64,000 nt of DNA from Dipylidium caninum (GCA_017562135.1 QEYB01000963.1:62001-126000); one strand, 5' to 3'; numbered from the stretch's first letter, positions 1 to 13,200 are shown. Program-made: numbers and translations. Notes: generated by a model not told the origin, from the letters alone.

Positions 1-114
1 TCCCTTTACTTGATCTATAATTACAAATTTAAAAGAAAATGTGCATGCTGGGGAAGTCGACCCACCATACGGTGATTTATTGCAACTTCGGTGTTTTGAT
101 CTTTTTTTATGCAG

Positions 115-1175
115 CATCCTACAGCCAAGGTGAGTCCGAATTGTCTGATCGGACCCGACGTAGTGATTGGCCCTGAAGTTGAGGTGGCGGAGGGAGTGCG
201 CATTCAAGCCTCCACCCTCCTACGCGGCTGTAAGGTGCGCAATCATTCATGGGTGAGCAACAGCATCATCGGATGGAATTGCTCCGTTGGAAAGTGGGTA
301 AGTCGTTGTTTTTTCCACTTTTCTGTTTGGCGAAATCTCTATACACGAACTGCAATCTACGTCATCTAATTTTCTCCATTCACTTAGAATGACTTGGAGG
401 TTGTTTCACATTCACAATTAAATCAACGCACTGACTTGGCTGCCTTCCTTTTTTATTACATGCTCTAGTTGATTTTTTTCTGTGGTTGAGAATAAGCTAG
501 ATTTTGTTTGTGCACACAAATCAGTAGGTTCAGATTTTATCTTAACAAAAGACAGGACGAACAATTTGCGGGATGGATCTGTCCTCCTTGAGAGTCTGCA
601 ATTCATCACCAGTTTCGAGTGAACCGTTGTAAAGAGACAAGTCGGGTGTCGGTGTGGTACACGAGTCGGGAGATGACGCCGGTTGATCTTGTGGGGGAGG
701 CGGGGGTGTGTATGTGTGGAAGTGCGTTGATTGCCCAGACGTCTTTGACAGCGGCCAAAACAAAAGCCTCTCGCGTCACTCATTGTCTTTCGGAGGTGAA
801 CCCAGCTGGAATGAATAATGGAGTGAAAGCGGCAGTTGATTTGTGCCGTGTGGAGACCCCTTCCGTTTGTCGTAGGTTAATTTAATTGATTGGTCCTCTG
901 GAAGTCTGGACGAGGCCTTCTTTCGGACCCCATTAGCCACGAGTCAAGCTTATGCTTTAAGAGCGTAAATCATTAAAAACATGACGACAATGTCTGTGGA
1001 CTGATGGTTGCAAAAAGTTTCTACTAAATGCCTCCTCTCATAGGTTCGAATGGAGAATGTTTCGGTGTTGGGTGAAGACGTTGAGGTTGTGGACGAGATG
1101 TACGTTAATGGTGGTCGTGTGCTTCCCCACAAGCAAATTAATGACTGTGTAACCGAACCTCAAATCATTATGTAA
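115..1175 (+). CDS. GMPPB: GDP-mannose pyrophosphorylase B, last two exons (5' truncated by window)
   Basis: Two exons, 115-297 and 1044-1175, joined in phase 0 across a GT-AG intron (donor gtaagt, acceptor tag). They encode the C-terminal 104 residues, ending in EPQIIM and a TAA stop. The first exon starts [20 protein letters not shown] and reads as hexapeptide (left-handed beta-helix) repeats. The second contains [20 protein letters not shown] and LPHK, the conserved C-terminus of the family. GMPPB makes GDP-mannose from mannose-1-phosphate and GTP in the cytosol, feeding N-glycan, GPI-anchor and O-mannose synthesis. The nucleotidyltransferase domain, about the first 250 residues, lies upstream of the window. 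The visible part has no frameshift or internal stop. Identification is confident because the tail matches animal GMPPB almost residue by residue. Confidence 0.93.
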
Positions 1176-3330
1176 TCCTCCCTCTCCTTCCCTTTCCAAC
1201 TCATCTTCCTTTTTCCCCTCTGACTTTCCCCCATCCCCCCGGTCTCCCTCCCTCCTTTTACTAATTTGGATTTTTCAACCCTTGTGTTTTTTTTATAATG
1301 TTAAGGATACGGTATTAATTGCGTGTTTTGACGATACTAACCACCCCTAAAGGTTAACATCGCTATTATTGCTGCTCTCATTTTTTACTTGAGTGTCGTA
1401 ACCGAGAAGATGCCACTGCGAGTACCTAAGATCGAGTAAACGATACTTTGCATTATTGACAAAATTTAAGCCGTCGCAGCCCACTAGGAGAGTCGGAGTG
1501 TACGTCATGGTCGCACTCACCGTTTCTCCGACACCTCTCGAAGTGAGTGAACGAAGAACAATCTTCTCTGTCAAATAAGCTTGCCTCCCTAGATCCTCTT
1601 ATCAGTCTACTGCTTGTGAAACTTTCAAGAGACGCTAAGGGGTTAGACGACGCAAAAGATCCAACGCATCGACTTTGTCTCGGTGCTTCATAATCAGGAC
1701 AGCCGTTGGATGGGGGAGGCACTTTCTAATTTTGTACATCTCGCGGTCACTAAACGGTAGTTCTATGGACATCTTTTTTTGAGTAACTGGTTGTTTTTAA
1801 TGACACGAAGTCATATGAGAATGGAAAAGACCTCTAATGTGGAAATACTTCGGAATATAAACTTCACCTTGCCCCCTCTTCGACAGAGGGATGTAGGTGG
1901 AAACTCTGCATAGAAGAGCAAGGTATTTACTCATTTCATACTCTTCCTCGCCGTCACTAATCGCTCTACGCCTCTGAAATGTCGACACTTCTGCCTCGAC
2001 CTGTGGACTCGCTTAAGAAGCGATGAAGGGAAAACGAGGTGACAATTGAAATGAAGGCGGTTGGTAAATAAATAAATGCAAAATAAAAAGTTCATCTTAA
2101 TGTAAATATTTAACTTCATTGCATTTTTCCTTGATTCCTTCTACACCGCCCTTGGACATCTTTTTTCTCTTAATTTTGTAAAGAGGAAAGGTGGGAAGGT
2201 GTTTTCACAATTTTTCAAGTGCTTCGGCAAAAGATCGCATTATTGGTACTGAAGCAATTTTCCAACTCTCCGAGAGGAAACGGAAGAAGGATTCCGGTGC
2301 AGAGGCTTGCATTTTCTTGAGGAACAGGAGGTCCTTTCCACTTATATTCTCCCTGTGTACGCTAGGCGAAATGCACAAGTCGCACTTTATTGTACAAATT
2401 TAATTCAAACCTTAAGCCTCTTCGCACCACCATCTCTCCAAGGTGGCCATCGTGATGACATTATCGAAGCGGTTGTCGTCCTTAGAGGTATTTATGCAGT
2501 GTTAAGTGAGAGAAGTGGCTGTTTGACGTATAACCCTAGGAACCATCGCATACCCGCATGTTTACTGTCAGTGCAAATTCCTCCGCCAAAGCATTTATAC
2601 TCACCTTTATTCGTAACGAGAAAGTAGCTGTGGAGCTTTAACCATGCGAGAGAAAGGAGGATTCAAACCCCTCTTCAAGATTGTCTCCTTCCAGCGGCCT
2701 TGTCACCTACCGTCTTACTTATCATCTACCCGCCACATCTCATATCGTCTCTCAACCCTCCTACTTCAAATAGAATAAAAACACCCACGAGTGTGCACAC
2801 ATGTGAGATGTGATAAACAAACTAGTTTACATTTCTTATCGCCTTACCTATACAGGAACACAACAAACCAAGTTGAAAGTAGTAGTAGCCTTGACAACAG
2901 GCTGCAGTAGTTCTATTCAACTCACTTTAAATACACTCATACTTTACTACTGTCAATTTTGACTCATTCACTAGAGTGACATCCGATCGTTCTTCTCCCA
3001 CATCATCAATCCCATAAATGACGGTCCCAATTTCTGTCATTTCGCTACGCTTAGAGTGATTTTGAGAAGACGATCTTCTATTCTGTGGTGTGTCGATCCT
3101 AAAAGATCCCTTCTTCCTCCCTTCCATTCACTCTCTACAAGGGATGCTTCTGACCACAGCTGAACCGTTCCTCGATGTCATTAAATTGATATAAGGTGGA
3201 ATACATGGTTTTAGACCGCAACATCCGCATCCATCCTCTTTAAAGAACGCAAGAGATAGACATATTGAGGCAAACAAACGAGTGATGGGACTTACATGGG
3301 TAGGCCTTGATTCATAAACCATTCATTCAC
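1176..3330. other. Intergenic region between convergent GMPPB and ARM-TIR genes
   Basis: No convincing exon on either strand. The two flanking genes converge here, so it should contain both 3' UTRs. A run with overlapping AATAAA motifs at about 2065-2090 could terminate GMPPB, but it lies roughly 900 bases past the stop. Pyrimidine-rich stretches occur at about 1180-1260. Confidence 0.5.
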
Positions 3331-3336
3331 TTTATT
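3331..3336 (-). terminator. Candidate poly(A) signal of the ARM-TIR gene
   Basis: TTTATT on the + strand reads AATAAA on the gene strand, about 220 bases beyond the stop codon at 3558-3560. The match is perfect, but the hexamer is common in AT-rich DNA. Confidence 0.4.
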
Positions 3337-3557
3337 CATATCCCAGAGACTGATTTCGTTGACCTGGCACGTCTCCGCACTCCTCACCTAAAAGCATCCA
3401 CACCCCTTCAAGTAGCGGTCTATTTCATCAGGGTAATTATCACCTCACATCAGTGAGAGAAGAATGCAAAGAGGAGAGCAGGGGCTAGGTTCCACAATGT
3501 TAAATATTACTAAATAATCTCTATTTCCAATACATATTTAAAAATAAAAAATGGAGA

Positions 3558-6500
3558 TTAAGTAGACGTATAGCCTATAAATGAAGTGGGGAGAGGAAGT
3601 ACTGCTCTTAAGAATGTTGGTAAAGTTGGGCCTACATTATTTTCAGCCCTCACGCCCTTGACGGACATTTTGATGCTGGCGAGACGATGGATGAGTTCAC
3701 CAGATGCATCTTCAAAGGTGAATTTACCAGAGAAGTCAATATAAGTCTGTCTGGCGGCGAGGGCGCCCAACCACCCGTCTGGCAGGTAGCCCTGCTCCAC
3801 ACGGCAGAATATCATTGGCTTATCCAGCTTCTTGGCGTAATGGGCCTCTGATGAGGGGAATTAGAGAAAGAAATAATAATTTATGAGTCGAATGGATGCG
3901 TTATTTGCCGTATTGTTTCGTTTTGTCACGTTCTCCGATGTAACAGCGGCAGTAGATTTAATAGTTTGAAAGCTATGAAATGGGCATTTTTCTGTTTACT
4001 TCGTGTTCAGCTGTGACTGGTAACACACTCAATATTTTTTTTGTAAACCTTGTCACCCATTCAAAAAATGCTGCGTCATTTTATCTTATTTTCACTTAAT
4101 TTTTTGTCGAAACATCCAATTTTCTTGGATTATAGCGCAGCTGAAGGAAAATGACCCGACATTGTTCATTCAGCACGGCGACAACGCACGACGACCACGT
4201 ACAGCTTTACTGTATTTCTCGGACTGAATACTACCTTTTCGCAATTACGCGTTATTTTTAAGACAAAAATTAATACAACAACCAAAATGATAGCATAAAA
4301 AAATTTTAGTCATCTATTAACTCTAGGAATACGAATACTTATGAAGAAAGCCTATATCACATGTTGGTTTGTTAATGGAAAGATGTAGATGCAAATGAAA
4401 ATCATTTCGATTAAATAAAATAGTGTATAAAATAGTGCCCGTTTCATGGTTTCCAAGCCAATTCATTGATGGAAATGTGAATGTTTGCTAAAAACACCAA
4501 CTATTAAGTCACACTTTGTTAACAATACTTGAGATACTCTCATTTTCATGTCTCCGTAATAATTGTAGTGCCTCCTTGAAACAACAAAATATCTTTCACC
4601 TTAGATAAGTCGGGTGTCACTTTGCCTCCAATTCCTGTCTAAATACTTTGAAAAGATGTGATGCGCGTAAATATCTGGTCCCACCTAACTCCGTCAACCT
4701 GTGCAATATCGGCGTGGTGTGGACACAAGTTGTCTTAATAAGAACGGAGGAAGGAAATAGTTAATGACGGAGGAGGACAGGACGTAACAATCAGATCATC
4801 CGGAGAAAGACAACTCAACTGCAGACAAATCACTTTCATTTGAAATTAATCTGGAAAGTCGGAATTATCTTTCGCAGTACTTAACTTAAACATCTGGACT
4901 CCGAAATAAGTGCAAGCTGGTGGACAGCACCGAATTTGCCCTCACCACTAGTTACTAAATGGTTTTTGTATTGCAGAACTTCACAGACAGCGAAATAAAA
5001 GATTGGAGAAATCCGGTTCGCCTTGATTACCTGAAACACCAACTATTAGATCATCTTAACAATGCCCTAACTTAAACAAGGTGATGAAGAACACAGAATC
5101 CGGGTAGAAAAGATAACAAGAGCTTTATCTACTTTTAAAACTTTTTAGTATTTCGACTTTTAACGAGATACTAAGGTTTACGTAGTGTGAATTTTCCAAC
5201 TAACCCATTCTGGTGTTGGGACAGCGTTTGTAGGCCTCTGAGAAGAGAATGCACACCACAAAGGCGCGCTCCACAGCACTGGCCATTGCATCTATTATGT
5301 CGTCTTCGGTGTGCAAGTGTTCCGTATCCACCCAGATCTGTAAGGGGTATTACAGTAAAATAATGTCGCATCCGACAAAAATTAAAAAATTACAGCAGTG
5401 GCAATTGTGATCATAAGGTGGGGGGAGGCGGGGAAGATCATAAGTCTCATCGCCTTCCAACCCCCTGGGGAGGGCATTCTGACTTAACGAGGGATTTTGA
5501 AGAAATAATGCCCTTCCCTCACATTACAACTGCATTATTAACCTTAATTACAAGGAACACTTCATTTGTTTTGTCAATCAACTTACCCGATATCCGGACT
5601 CACTTATGGCCCGCGCGATCTTGTGTGCTAAGCCCTTTTGCACATAGCTATAACTCAGCATGACATGACTTCGTTCATTCTCACTCATCTTCCCCACCAA
5701 TTGTCGCTCACGAATTTCGTCTAAAATGGAAATTAATGCCACACGGTTGGGAAATGTCCAGAATTATGAGACCTTGCAATCTCAAGCTTCTCATTCACTA
5801 ACTTAATTGTGAACGTCGTCATAGGTTGGATGGTCGAGGGAAAACCGCAGAAATAGTTTTATTTTGCCAGAATTCCCTATGACCACAGAACAGGTGAATT
5901 AATTTCGCCTTAGAGCTATCATGATGCTTTGAAAATGTTCAAAGTTGGTTAGTGTTATAACGGTTTAAACCGAGTAGATACGGTAAAAGCAAATCCCAAC
6001 GACAAATGTGCAAAAGTGCGCCCATTTAGATGTCAGATATACCCAAATCAAACAAAGAAAGGCCGTATAGGCGTTTTGCAGAGACTTACAACTCCTTAAA
6101 GGCACGAGACAGTTCATTCCCAAGGTACGGGTCAGCTTCTATTCACCCTAAATACGTGTTCGAAATTACTGTCCAACGTTAAGTTTACTTATTACACAAA
6201 GGCATTTTGAACCAATTCGTGCCCACTTACAAGCCCTCTATATCAAAGGCATCTTTTTGATAACTTGAGCGTCTTGAAAGAGATTATTCAGAGCTGATAT
6301 ATTTTTTGTATAAAATGGACATGAATTCAAAGAGTGGTGTTAAACTGAACCGTTTCCACCAATTGGGAGGGTTGAAAGAGATGGATTTTTTATTATTACA
6401 CAAAGACTGCTAGCTCACCATCCAATTGAAGTCCCCACTGTAGTCGACGAAAGATACTTTGCATCCATAGTGCCGTCTTCAGCCTCCTATCCACCGGTGA

Positions 6501-8470
6501 AATAGCCTTAACTTCAGGCAATAGGTTACCCCTCTCCAACACCCAGCTTTTAAGGCCTCTGTAGTCTTCAATCACGTCAGCAATCGCCGCTCGGCGACCT
6601 TCCGCACTGATTGTCACAGGCATCTGTCCGCGCAATGTGGCGAGCTGACTGCTAATGTCGATGCTGAGGGTCGAGCGTATTTGCGTTCGCACGGTGGTCG
6701 TTGTGGTCTCGTGAAGGACAAGAGAGAGGAGAGCCAATGCGGCAGCACATTTCTCCCTGGAGTTCCCTTTGGTCAGAACACTATCGAGAGCTTGGACACC
6801 ACCAAATTGGACAACTCGACTGCAGGATGAGTCATTCTTTGTCATCTCTCGCAAGGCTTCATTGTCGAGGTGGAAAAGACAAAGACGGAGAATAATATAA
6901 TTCAGATTAATGAAAATTCCAACTATGAAATAAATACATTTTACCCCTAAACCATTATCCCCTGTAGGAAATAAATGAAAACTTAGAAGCCTTCATCGTC
7001 TGTGTGCAGGAAAAGCAAACTGATTTTCGTGAAATTGCTCCAATAAATTTTATAATAAATTGGAATGAGTCCATACTTTACATATTAGAGCAATTTCCCG
7101 GATGCCTGGAAGTAAAACGTTGAAGTAATTAGAGAACTAAAGAATGCCTAGGCAAGGCAGATTGAAATACTTGCAAATGCTTGCTATTAGTTGACTCGTT
7201 AAAGTAAAGTGAAGTAAAAAAAATTATGATCGCGTTTACCTAGCAGTTCTCCTCGAATCTTCGGGGTATTCGACACGTGGTCAGTGTAATGTAAGTATCA
7301 TGGGCAGGAGTGGATTAATCGCACTCCATTAACGTGGACTAGTTCGTCAGTGGTAGTTACAGTTCACAATTTGTAAGATACAATAAATTGAGCCGCTAAA
7401 TACATATGGAGATTAACACACCTCATTATTCTTAAGGATCCCAATATAACAAGCAGGGGTACATAAATGAGTGCTCTTAAAGAAGGAAGCGTAGAACGAA
7501 TGAATGGTAATATAATTGTTAGAAAAAAGGGAGCAATTGTAAGAAAGAGTGTTCGGACGGATTACCTAGACAGAGTTCTGCTGTCTCAAAAAGTCTCCCA
7601 GGCTCCTTCTGATGTTTGATGTTATTGGTTATGCAGTTTATAATAAATTGAACGGATTCATCCTTCATGTACCGACCAAAGTGCTCGTCCGTCACTAAGT
7701 AAGCGAGTATGAGGCAGGAGATTGACTGTAACATTACAAAGAGAACTTAGTGGCTTGAGGATTCATCAAAGGCTGACTGAAAATAGAATAGAAAATAGAA
7801 ATAGACTGAAAATGATGTCTCCCATATGCTCACCTTTATGTCAGTAATTGAACTTTCGTAATATTGAAGAATGAGTGCGGTATATCCTTCAGCAGAAAAT
7901 ATAGCACGCGCTTCCTCTCCGCAGTATTTAAGGAAATTATACACACCACATAAACTGCATTTAAGGAAATGGAGCGTTGACTGATTTATTACTAAAATTA
8001 TGTAGTTTCAATACCTGATTTGTTGTTAACTGAGAGTGCATAGATGCTAAATGTTCCAAAATCAATTTTACGCAATGAACGTAACGTCGATTTTTCACCA
8101 ATTCAGCTGCGAATATAGAAGATATATCGGAATAGTTTAAAACTGCTCCTTGCAAAAATGCTGCCGATTTGTATGTAGACAAAACGGCGATAGGCTCCGC
8201 AAAATCGGGGGAAACCCTAATAACTTCGTGCAGAAGAAGAGCTAATGTGTTGCCTAAATTCTGTACAGTGGTCGGTTGGGACATTAATTTATCGCCAATG
8301 ATCCTCCTGAAAGACGTAGCAAGAGGTTCTTTCTTGAAAAAATATAAAGTGTCAAGAATGCGCCGCGCAACATTGGTAAACTTATCACTCAGCACAAATT
8401 TCGGATCCTTAGGGGTAAGTTCATTTAGTGCGTTTTCCGCTAAAGGGAAATTTGTCTCGATCTTATCCAT
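3558..8470 (-). CDS. ARM-repeat protein with C-terminal TIR domain
   Basis: Seven exons on the - strand: 8470-8015, 7954-7834, 7725-7566, 6922-6419, 5720-5587, 5337-5205 and 3847-3558, about 598 residues. Exons 1-4 (residues ~1-414) are helical and armadillo-like (NLGNTLALLLHEVIRV, REKCAAALALLSLVLHE). Exons 5-7 encode a TIR domain: box 1 HVMLSYSYVQKGLAHKIA, then SGYRIWVDTEHLHTEDDI, VVCILFSEAYKRCPNTRMEA and EQGYLPDGWLGALAA. The Glu of RMEAHYA sits where NAD-cleaving TIR domains such as SARM1 carry the catalytic Glu; its codon is split by the last intron (G|AG). No SAM domains are seen, unlike SARM1. The family suggests NAD hydrolysis or innate signalling; activity is inferred. The exon 1-2 junction is out of phase by one base if donor CAG|GTATTG (8014) is used. 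A GTTAAC donor at 8030, or an extra T in the TTT at 7954-7952, would restore it. The other junctions agree in phase. The start ATG at 8470 follows an in-frame stop and a nearby acceptor. Confidence 0.85.
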
Positions 8471-8481
8471 TTGCGCATTAA

Positions 8482-8483
8482 CT
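8482..8483 (-). promoter_or_regulatory. Splice or trans-splice acceptor 11 bases before the ARM-TIR start codon
   Basis: On the gene strand a pyrimidine-rich run (cttctcccttt) ends in AAG, followed by 11 bases and then the ATG at 8470. No upstream coding exon is visible and the frame is closed just upstream. The acceptor therefore joins either a 5' UTR exon or a spliced leader. Flatworms use spliced-leader trans-splicing, which would explain the very short leader. Confidence 0.4.
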
Positions 8484-10201
8484 TAAAGGGAGAAGTTAAA
8501 ACCAATGCATGCGAAGTAATCTTTGCGTTAGAACGTTCAAACACGGAATTCCAAAAGAAGTCCTGAATCGCTAATACCAAAAATAATTTTTTACTCGAGA
8601 AATCGGCAGGGACTTCGTGAACAAAATAGATGGATAACACTTTGATTAAGAAGAGAGGGGTTAATTATATTCTCAATATTTCAACATGAAGTGTTATTTT
8701 TTTAATGAAATGTGAAGCATTTAAGACCCTTCGAAAATGGAAAAATGACCACAAATGTCTTAAGTCCGTTGAAGAAGTCATGCAGATGTTGATTAAAATC
8801 TTCATAAAACGAGGATTTAAATAATATGTTTAAGCTCCTGGTAGCTAAACAACAGGAAAACAACCGCCTACTGGCTTTGATATATGCAGTTATATTTCTT
8901 TCAGGGTTCTTTTATCTTGAGGCGACATAGATTCATTCTGTGGCGAGACGCTACGAAGTAATTTGACGTGCTTGTAACGTAGTTAATCGCGGAACGGTGC
9001 CGGGTGTCAAAACGAAAATAGCAAACGAATCGAACGGTATGAAATACGTACTGAAAATAAAGAACCTCGTATATTTCATTCTATATCGACATTTCGGTTA
9101 GTACGTCACATGTTCGTGGCATTGGTATCTAGAGTTCTTACCGTACAGATATGAGTCAGTTAACTAAACAATCAAGGTTAAGAATAAAGAGTACCATGTA
9201 TAACAAAAAGCCGCATAACGACGATGTGTGGATTATATATTAAAAATGAAAAAGCGGCAAAGTCAGTTGTTTACTTTTGATTTATATGAAAGGGGAACGT
9301 TCAACCTCATTCAATACACAAGTCTTTAACTATTATTGGAAGGAAACTATAAAACTCCGTTAGCCTTCGCCTAAAGGTTAAAAAGTCAAATAATATGATT
9401 GGGAAAAGCAAATTCATTGCTTGCATTTTGATAAAAATTGATATATTTTGACTCTTGCCTGTAGATGTGTTTTTAATCTGTCCACACAAAGAGCGCCTTT
9501 TTAATCTCTACACCTATCTCTCTACACTTCCAGCAATGGTGTGCAATTTTGTCTCGTCGCTTACGATTTTGTTGACCTTAACTACTCTAGTAACGCTTTC
9601 CTTCGCGAAAAGAATTCGTCGTAAACTGAATTTATATTGGAAAGTTTTGCCCTGTCTGTGCCAACCTGAATTTTGTATTTGTCCTTCAGGACTTATTTTT
9701 AATTCTTTTTTGTTTGTAAGCAAGATAGCAGCTGATGATTGTCTCAATGGATGGCTATTAAGTCTTTTCCCGTATTTCCATCACCTTTTCCCGACTAATT
9801 ATTGCTCGGCTGACAAAAGTTACCTTGCTGAGCTCCCCAATGTTTATCTTCATTCACTCATTTCCGTAAAAAAATATTTTACCCCTTTCTAGCCCCTTCC
9901 TTCTTTCTTGCGTTTTTCATTCTTTCCCCTAGGCGCGTTTTCTCCCTCAGGAACTTTGTCGATACTTGATTTTTCATTATGAATGCCTTATATTGACCTG
10001 CGTGTTTTGCATGAATATTGATCCATTATTCCTTAGTCAAAAACAAATATTAGTCGGTATTTCTGCTTTTTATTTTATTTGCGGATGAAAAGGCACCACC
10101 CTTTTGTAGCGCGATGATTGTTTTGCAACTAGAAGGGAATTATCACCATTAGCTCTTTTATGACTACTATTTTAACATTACTTTTTCTTTCCTAATTTTA
10201 G
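8484..10201. other. Intergenic region between divergent ARM-TIR and WASP-like genes
   Basis: AT-rich DNA of about 1.7 kb between divergently transcribed genes, expected to hold both promoters. I see no conserved TATA box or exon. An open frame at 9455-9892 has no recognisable domain and I do not call it a gene. The 3' end (10170-10201) is the pyrimidine tract and AG acceptor of the WH1 exon. Confidence 0.45.
10200..10201 (+). promoter_or_regulatory. Acceptor of the WH1 exon; candidate trans-splice site
   Basis: The tract ctttttctttcctaatttt ends in AG directly before an exon opening ACA CGT GTC in the WH1 frame. No upstream exon with an ATG and an in-phase donor could be found within 1.7 kb. 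Cestode spliced leaders are known to end in AUG, and AUG followed by this exon would be in frame. Trans-splicing supplying the start codon is therefore possible, but is an inference. Confidence 0.3.
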
Positions 10202-13200
10202 ACACGTGTCGAAACCAGTAATTTGCTCACACTTGAGCAAAATCAGCATCTCATTGAATATCTTAAACCGAACCGTGTGGCACGGATTATTGCCGTTTTG
10301 CAGCTCTACAAATCTGACGGTCTTAGCGGTTGGCGATTCATTAGCAGTGGAGTGGGAACCATAGAGCGCGATGATTGCACCCACTTCTACTATATTCGGC
10401 TTTATGATTTGACTAAGATGTCCATAATCTTCGAACAGCGCATCTTCGTCGAAATGGACTACACCTTTAACAACGAAGCCTTTGCCACTTTCCATGGTGA
10501 TGAGTGTGTTATCGGTATTGCCTTCGCGGCGGAGAACGAGGCGGTTTCCTTTATGAATGTACTACATAATGTGATAAATAAGTTCTTGGAAAAAGCGAAT
10601 AGTACGTCGCTTGGGTCCGTTAACGGTAGTGCGACGCTCAATCTTCCACAATCCTGTATGAAACCGGTTAATGAATCGTCAAATAGGTTCCAAGGAACTA
10701 ATCAGCGTTCGGGAAAGTTGAAAAATCCCTTTAGTAGCATGCGGAAAAAGGTTAGCTCCTTTAGCTTCGTCTCCCTCCTCGCTTTATTCATGCTACTTAA
10801 TACGTTCATTGCTAGCACCATATGCATAGGCGTTTAGATGTTAAGCGCGATTGAATGGTCTGGTGAAAATAGATGTTAATTTTGGACCATAAAAAAGACA
10901 AACTGAGAGTGGATTTCTGTCAGTCTACGTTATTCCGTGTGGTGTTATTTTATTCCAAAGTGTCTTCACGTTGTAGTATTTTGGTCCGATGACACATTTC
11001 AGTCGAATATTGGGATAAGAGTATTAAGGCGGCTGATTGAGTGACTAGAACATTTCTCTTACACGCTGAAATGCGTAAAGGTGTGTAAGTGATGGTGTTG
11101 GGACCAAAAGGCAGATGGGCAGAAGCGATCGTTGCTTGTATTTTCTGTGACATTCGTGAGTGATACAAGCAACCGACGCTGGGTTTTTAGCAACAGAATT
11201 TCGCATGTTTCTGCTAAACGCCCTCCATCACTTGGATTAATGCATTGTTGTTACCTGTGAATAATGACACCACTAGTAGCTGCCTCCATTCTGAGGCCAT
11301 CCACTTCCAAATACACTTTCGTAAGCCTCCTGCCATTGACTATCTGTAAAACCCACATTGTTCTAACCCCCTTAATAGAAGATGTGACAAGCATTGGATT
11401 GTAAACACTGCTCAGTGTCGATTCAGCCTGTCTTCTCTTTGTCGCTCTAAATATTCGTCGTAGTTGAGCATTTTTTAATGAAAAGTGTAAATGGATTGAA
11501 GCGTCTTGCCTTTTGAATTAACGGCTTGTAAAAATAACGATTTGGCCAGCAATGCCACTGCGAAATGATGCCAGGACCGATAAGTCAAGCGGCTTTTTTT
11601 TTCATATAGTCAACAGGCCTCCTCTCTCATCCCTCCGCTATGTGCGTGCGCTCTCCTATGCCCATTCTCGGTTTCTGTATACCATTAAACGCCCTCTTAG
11701 CGGTAATCTCAGTACACTTATGTAGAGGTCAGGCTAACATTCATCTCCACTAAATTGGAAAGAAGGAGGGCGAATGGGTGTTCACTCACCTCTTGCCACG
11801 TTTCTCCTATGGTACTTTCAATCACGCACGCCAATCAGCACACGCTCCTGATCATGTGCAGGCATGGCCTCATTGCTTAACAACGCCTCGGCATTAATCG
11901 TGGTCTGAGTCTTCAAGAATGGTTGGTTTGCTCTCACTCCTTGCTATTTGTCAAGTCAGTCAGTCATTCCTCCTCCTCTCCCGCTTTCTCCTCCTCCTCG
12001 ACTTCGATTTAATGTCTTTCAAACTAACATTTTGTCTATTTCATTATGGATCTTTATTGCCATCTCCAACTCCGCCCACATTGATTTCTGTCGTCGATTA
12101 TTGCATCTAACTTTATAAAATCGGGAAAAGTTAATGATATCGGAGGTACGTTGACCATCCTTCCTCCTCTATGCAGATCGCTTCTCAAAGCGGCTCTCCT
12201 TAGGGGTTGAGAGGGCATAAAAGGGGCTCGGAGAGTTTTACTTCTTGGTTCGCCATACGCACCTGTTTATTGTCTGTGCATGTGTATGTACATTTGTGTA
12301 TGTGGCATTCGAGCCTTTGATTATGCATGCACAGAGGAGTGCATCTGTATTTTTCTATGTGAAATGTAGGCGTTAACTCTTGGATTGGTGTGTGTGTGTG
12401 TGTGTATCTGTATATACGTGTAATCGTATTTTGCGTCGGATTAGTCATTAGTTATTGCCGGATGAAAACATGCCATCTTTTTTCCCACTCACTCGCACAA
12501 GTCGACATGCTTCTTCTGAACCGGGTAATACACCAGGTCTTTTCGGCAGATAATATTCGCTTGAATTCTACTTACTTCCTTTTCTTTTTTTCTCTTTTAG
12601 CCAAAACATAATAAAAACTCCATTAGTAACCCTTTCGGCTTCCAGCATATTCAACATTTGGGTTTCGATAAGGAGTCAAAACAATTCGATGCTGTTGGCC
12701 TGAATGATGAACTCTTTCGAGCCTTCATAGAGATGGGTGGACTCAGTGAGCAGTTGAAGACGGACGCTGATAAGGAGTTCGCGTTGCAGTATATCGAGAA
12801 AAATGTCGGAATGGACAAGGTAATTGTTGCACTTCGGCCCCTTCTCCCTCTCCTCTCCTATTACCGCCTCTCGCCACCCTTCCACCTTAAGTTTGTTATA
12901 CCTTCTAAGGAGCGACATCATCTCCTCGTATCCTCCAACCACGAGTAGTGGTTGACAACCGAGTAGAAGTCATCTATTCTACTCTCCACCTCTGTTCACC
13001 TGCATACTCAATATTGTGGATAGTCTTCGCATCTTCCAAACTTTGGTTTAAACTATTTTGTCGGTAGCATCACCCACACCCTCTAACCTCATGGTGAAAT
13101 TGGCTTGCAAGACAATGGATTTGGTAGAACTTCCAATTTTCATAAGTGTGGGCAAATCTCTGACGCATATTGCTGTGGTCGACATATGCCTTCCTCTCCC

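Noticed and set aside
418..783. 121-codon - strand frame within the GMPPB intron
   Set aside because: It opposes the gene, has no domain and no splice signals; a chance frame.
9455..9892. 145-codon + frame upstream of WASP with hydrophobic stretches
   Set aside because: No known domain, no in-phase donor to the WH1 exon, and AT-rich codon content typical of intergenic DNA.
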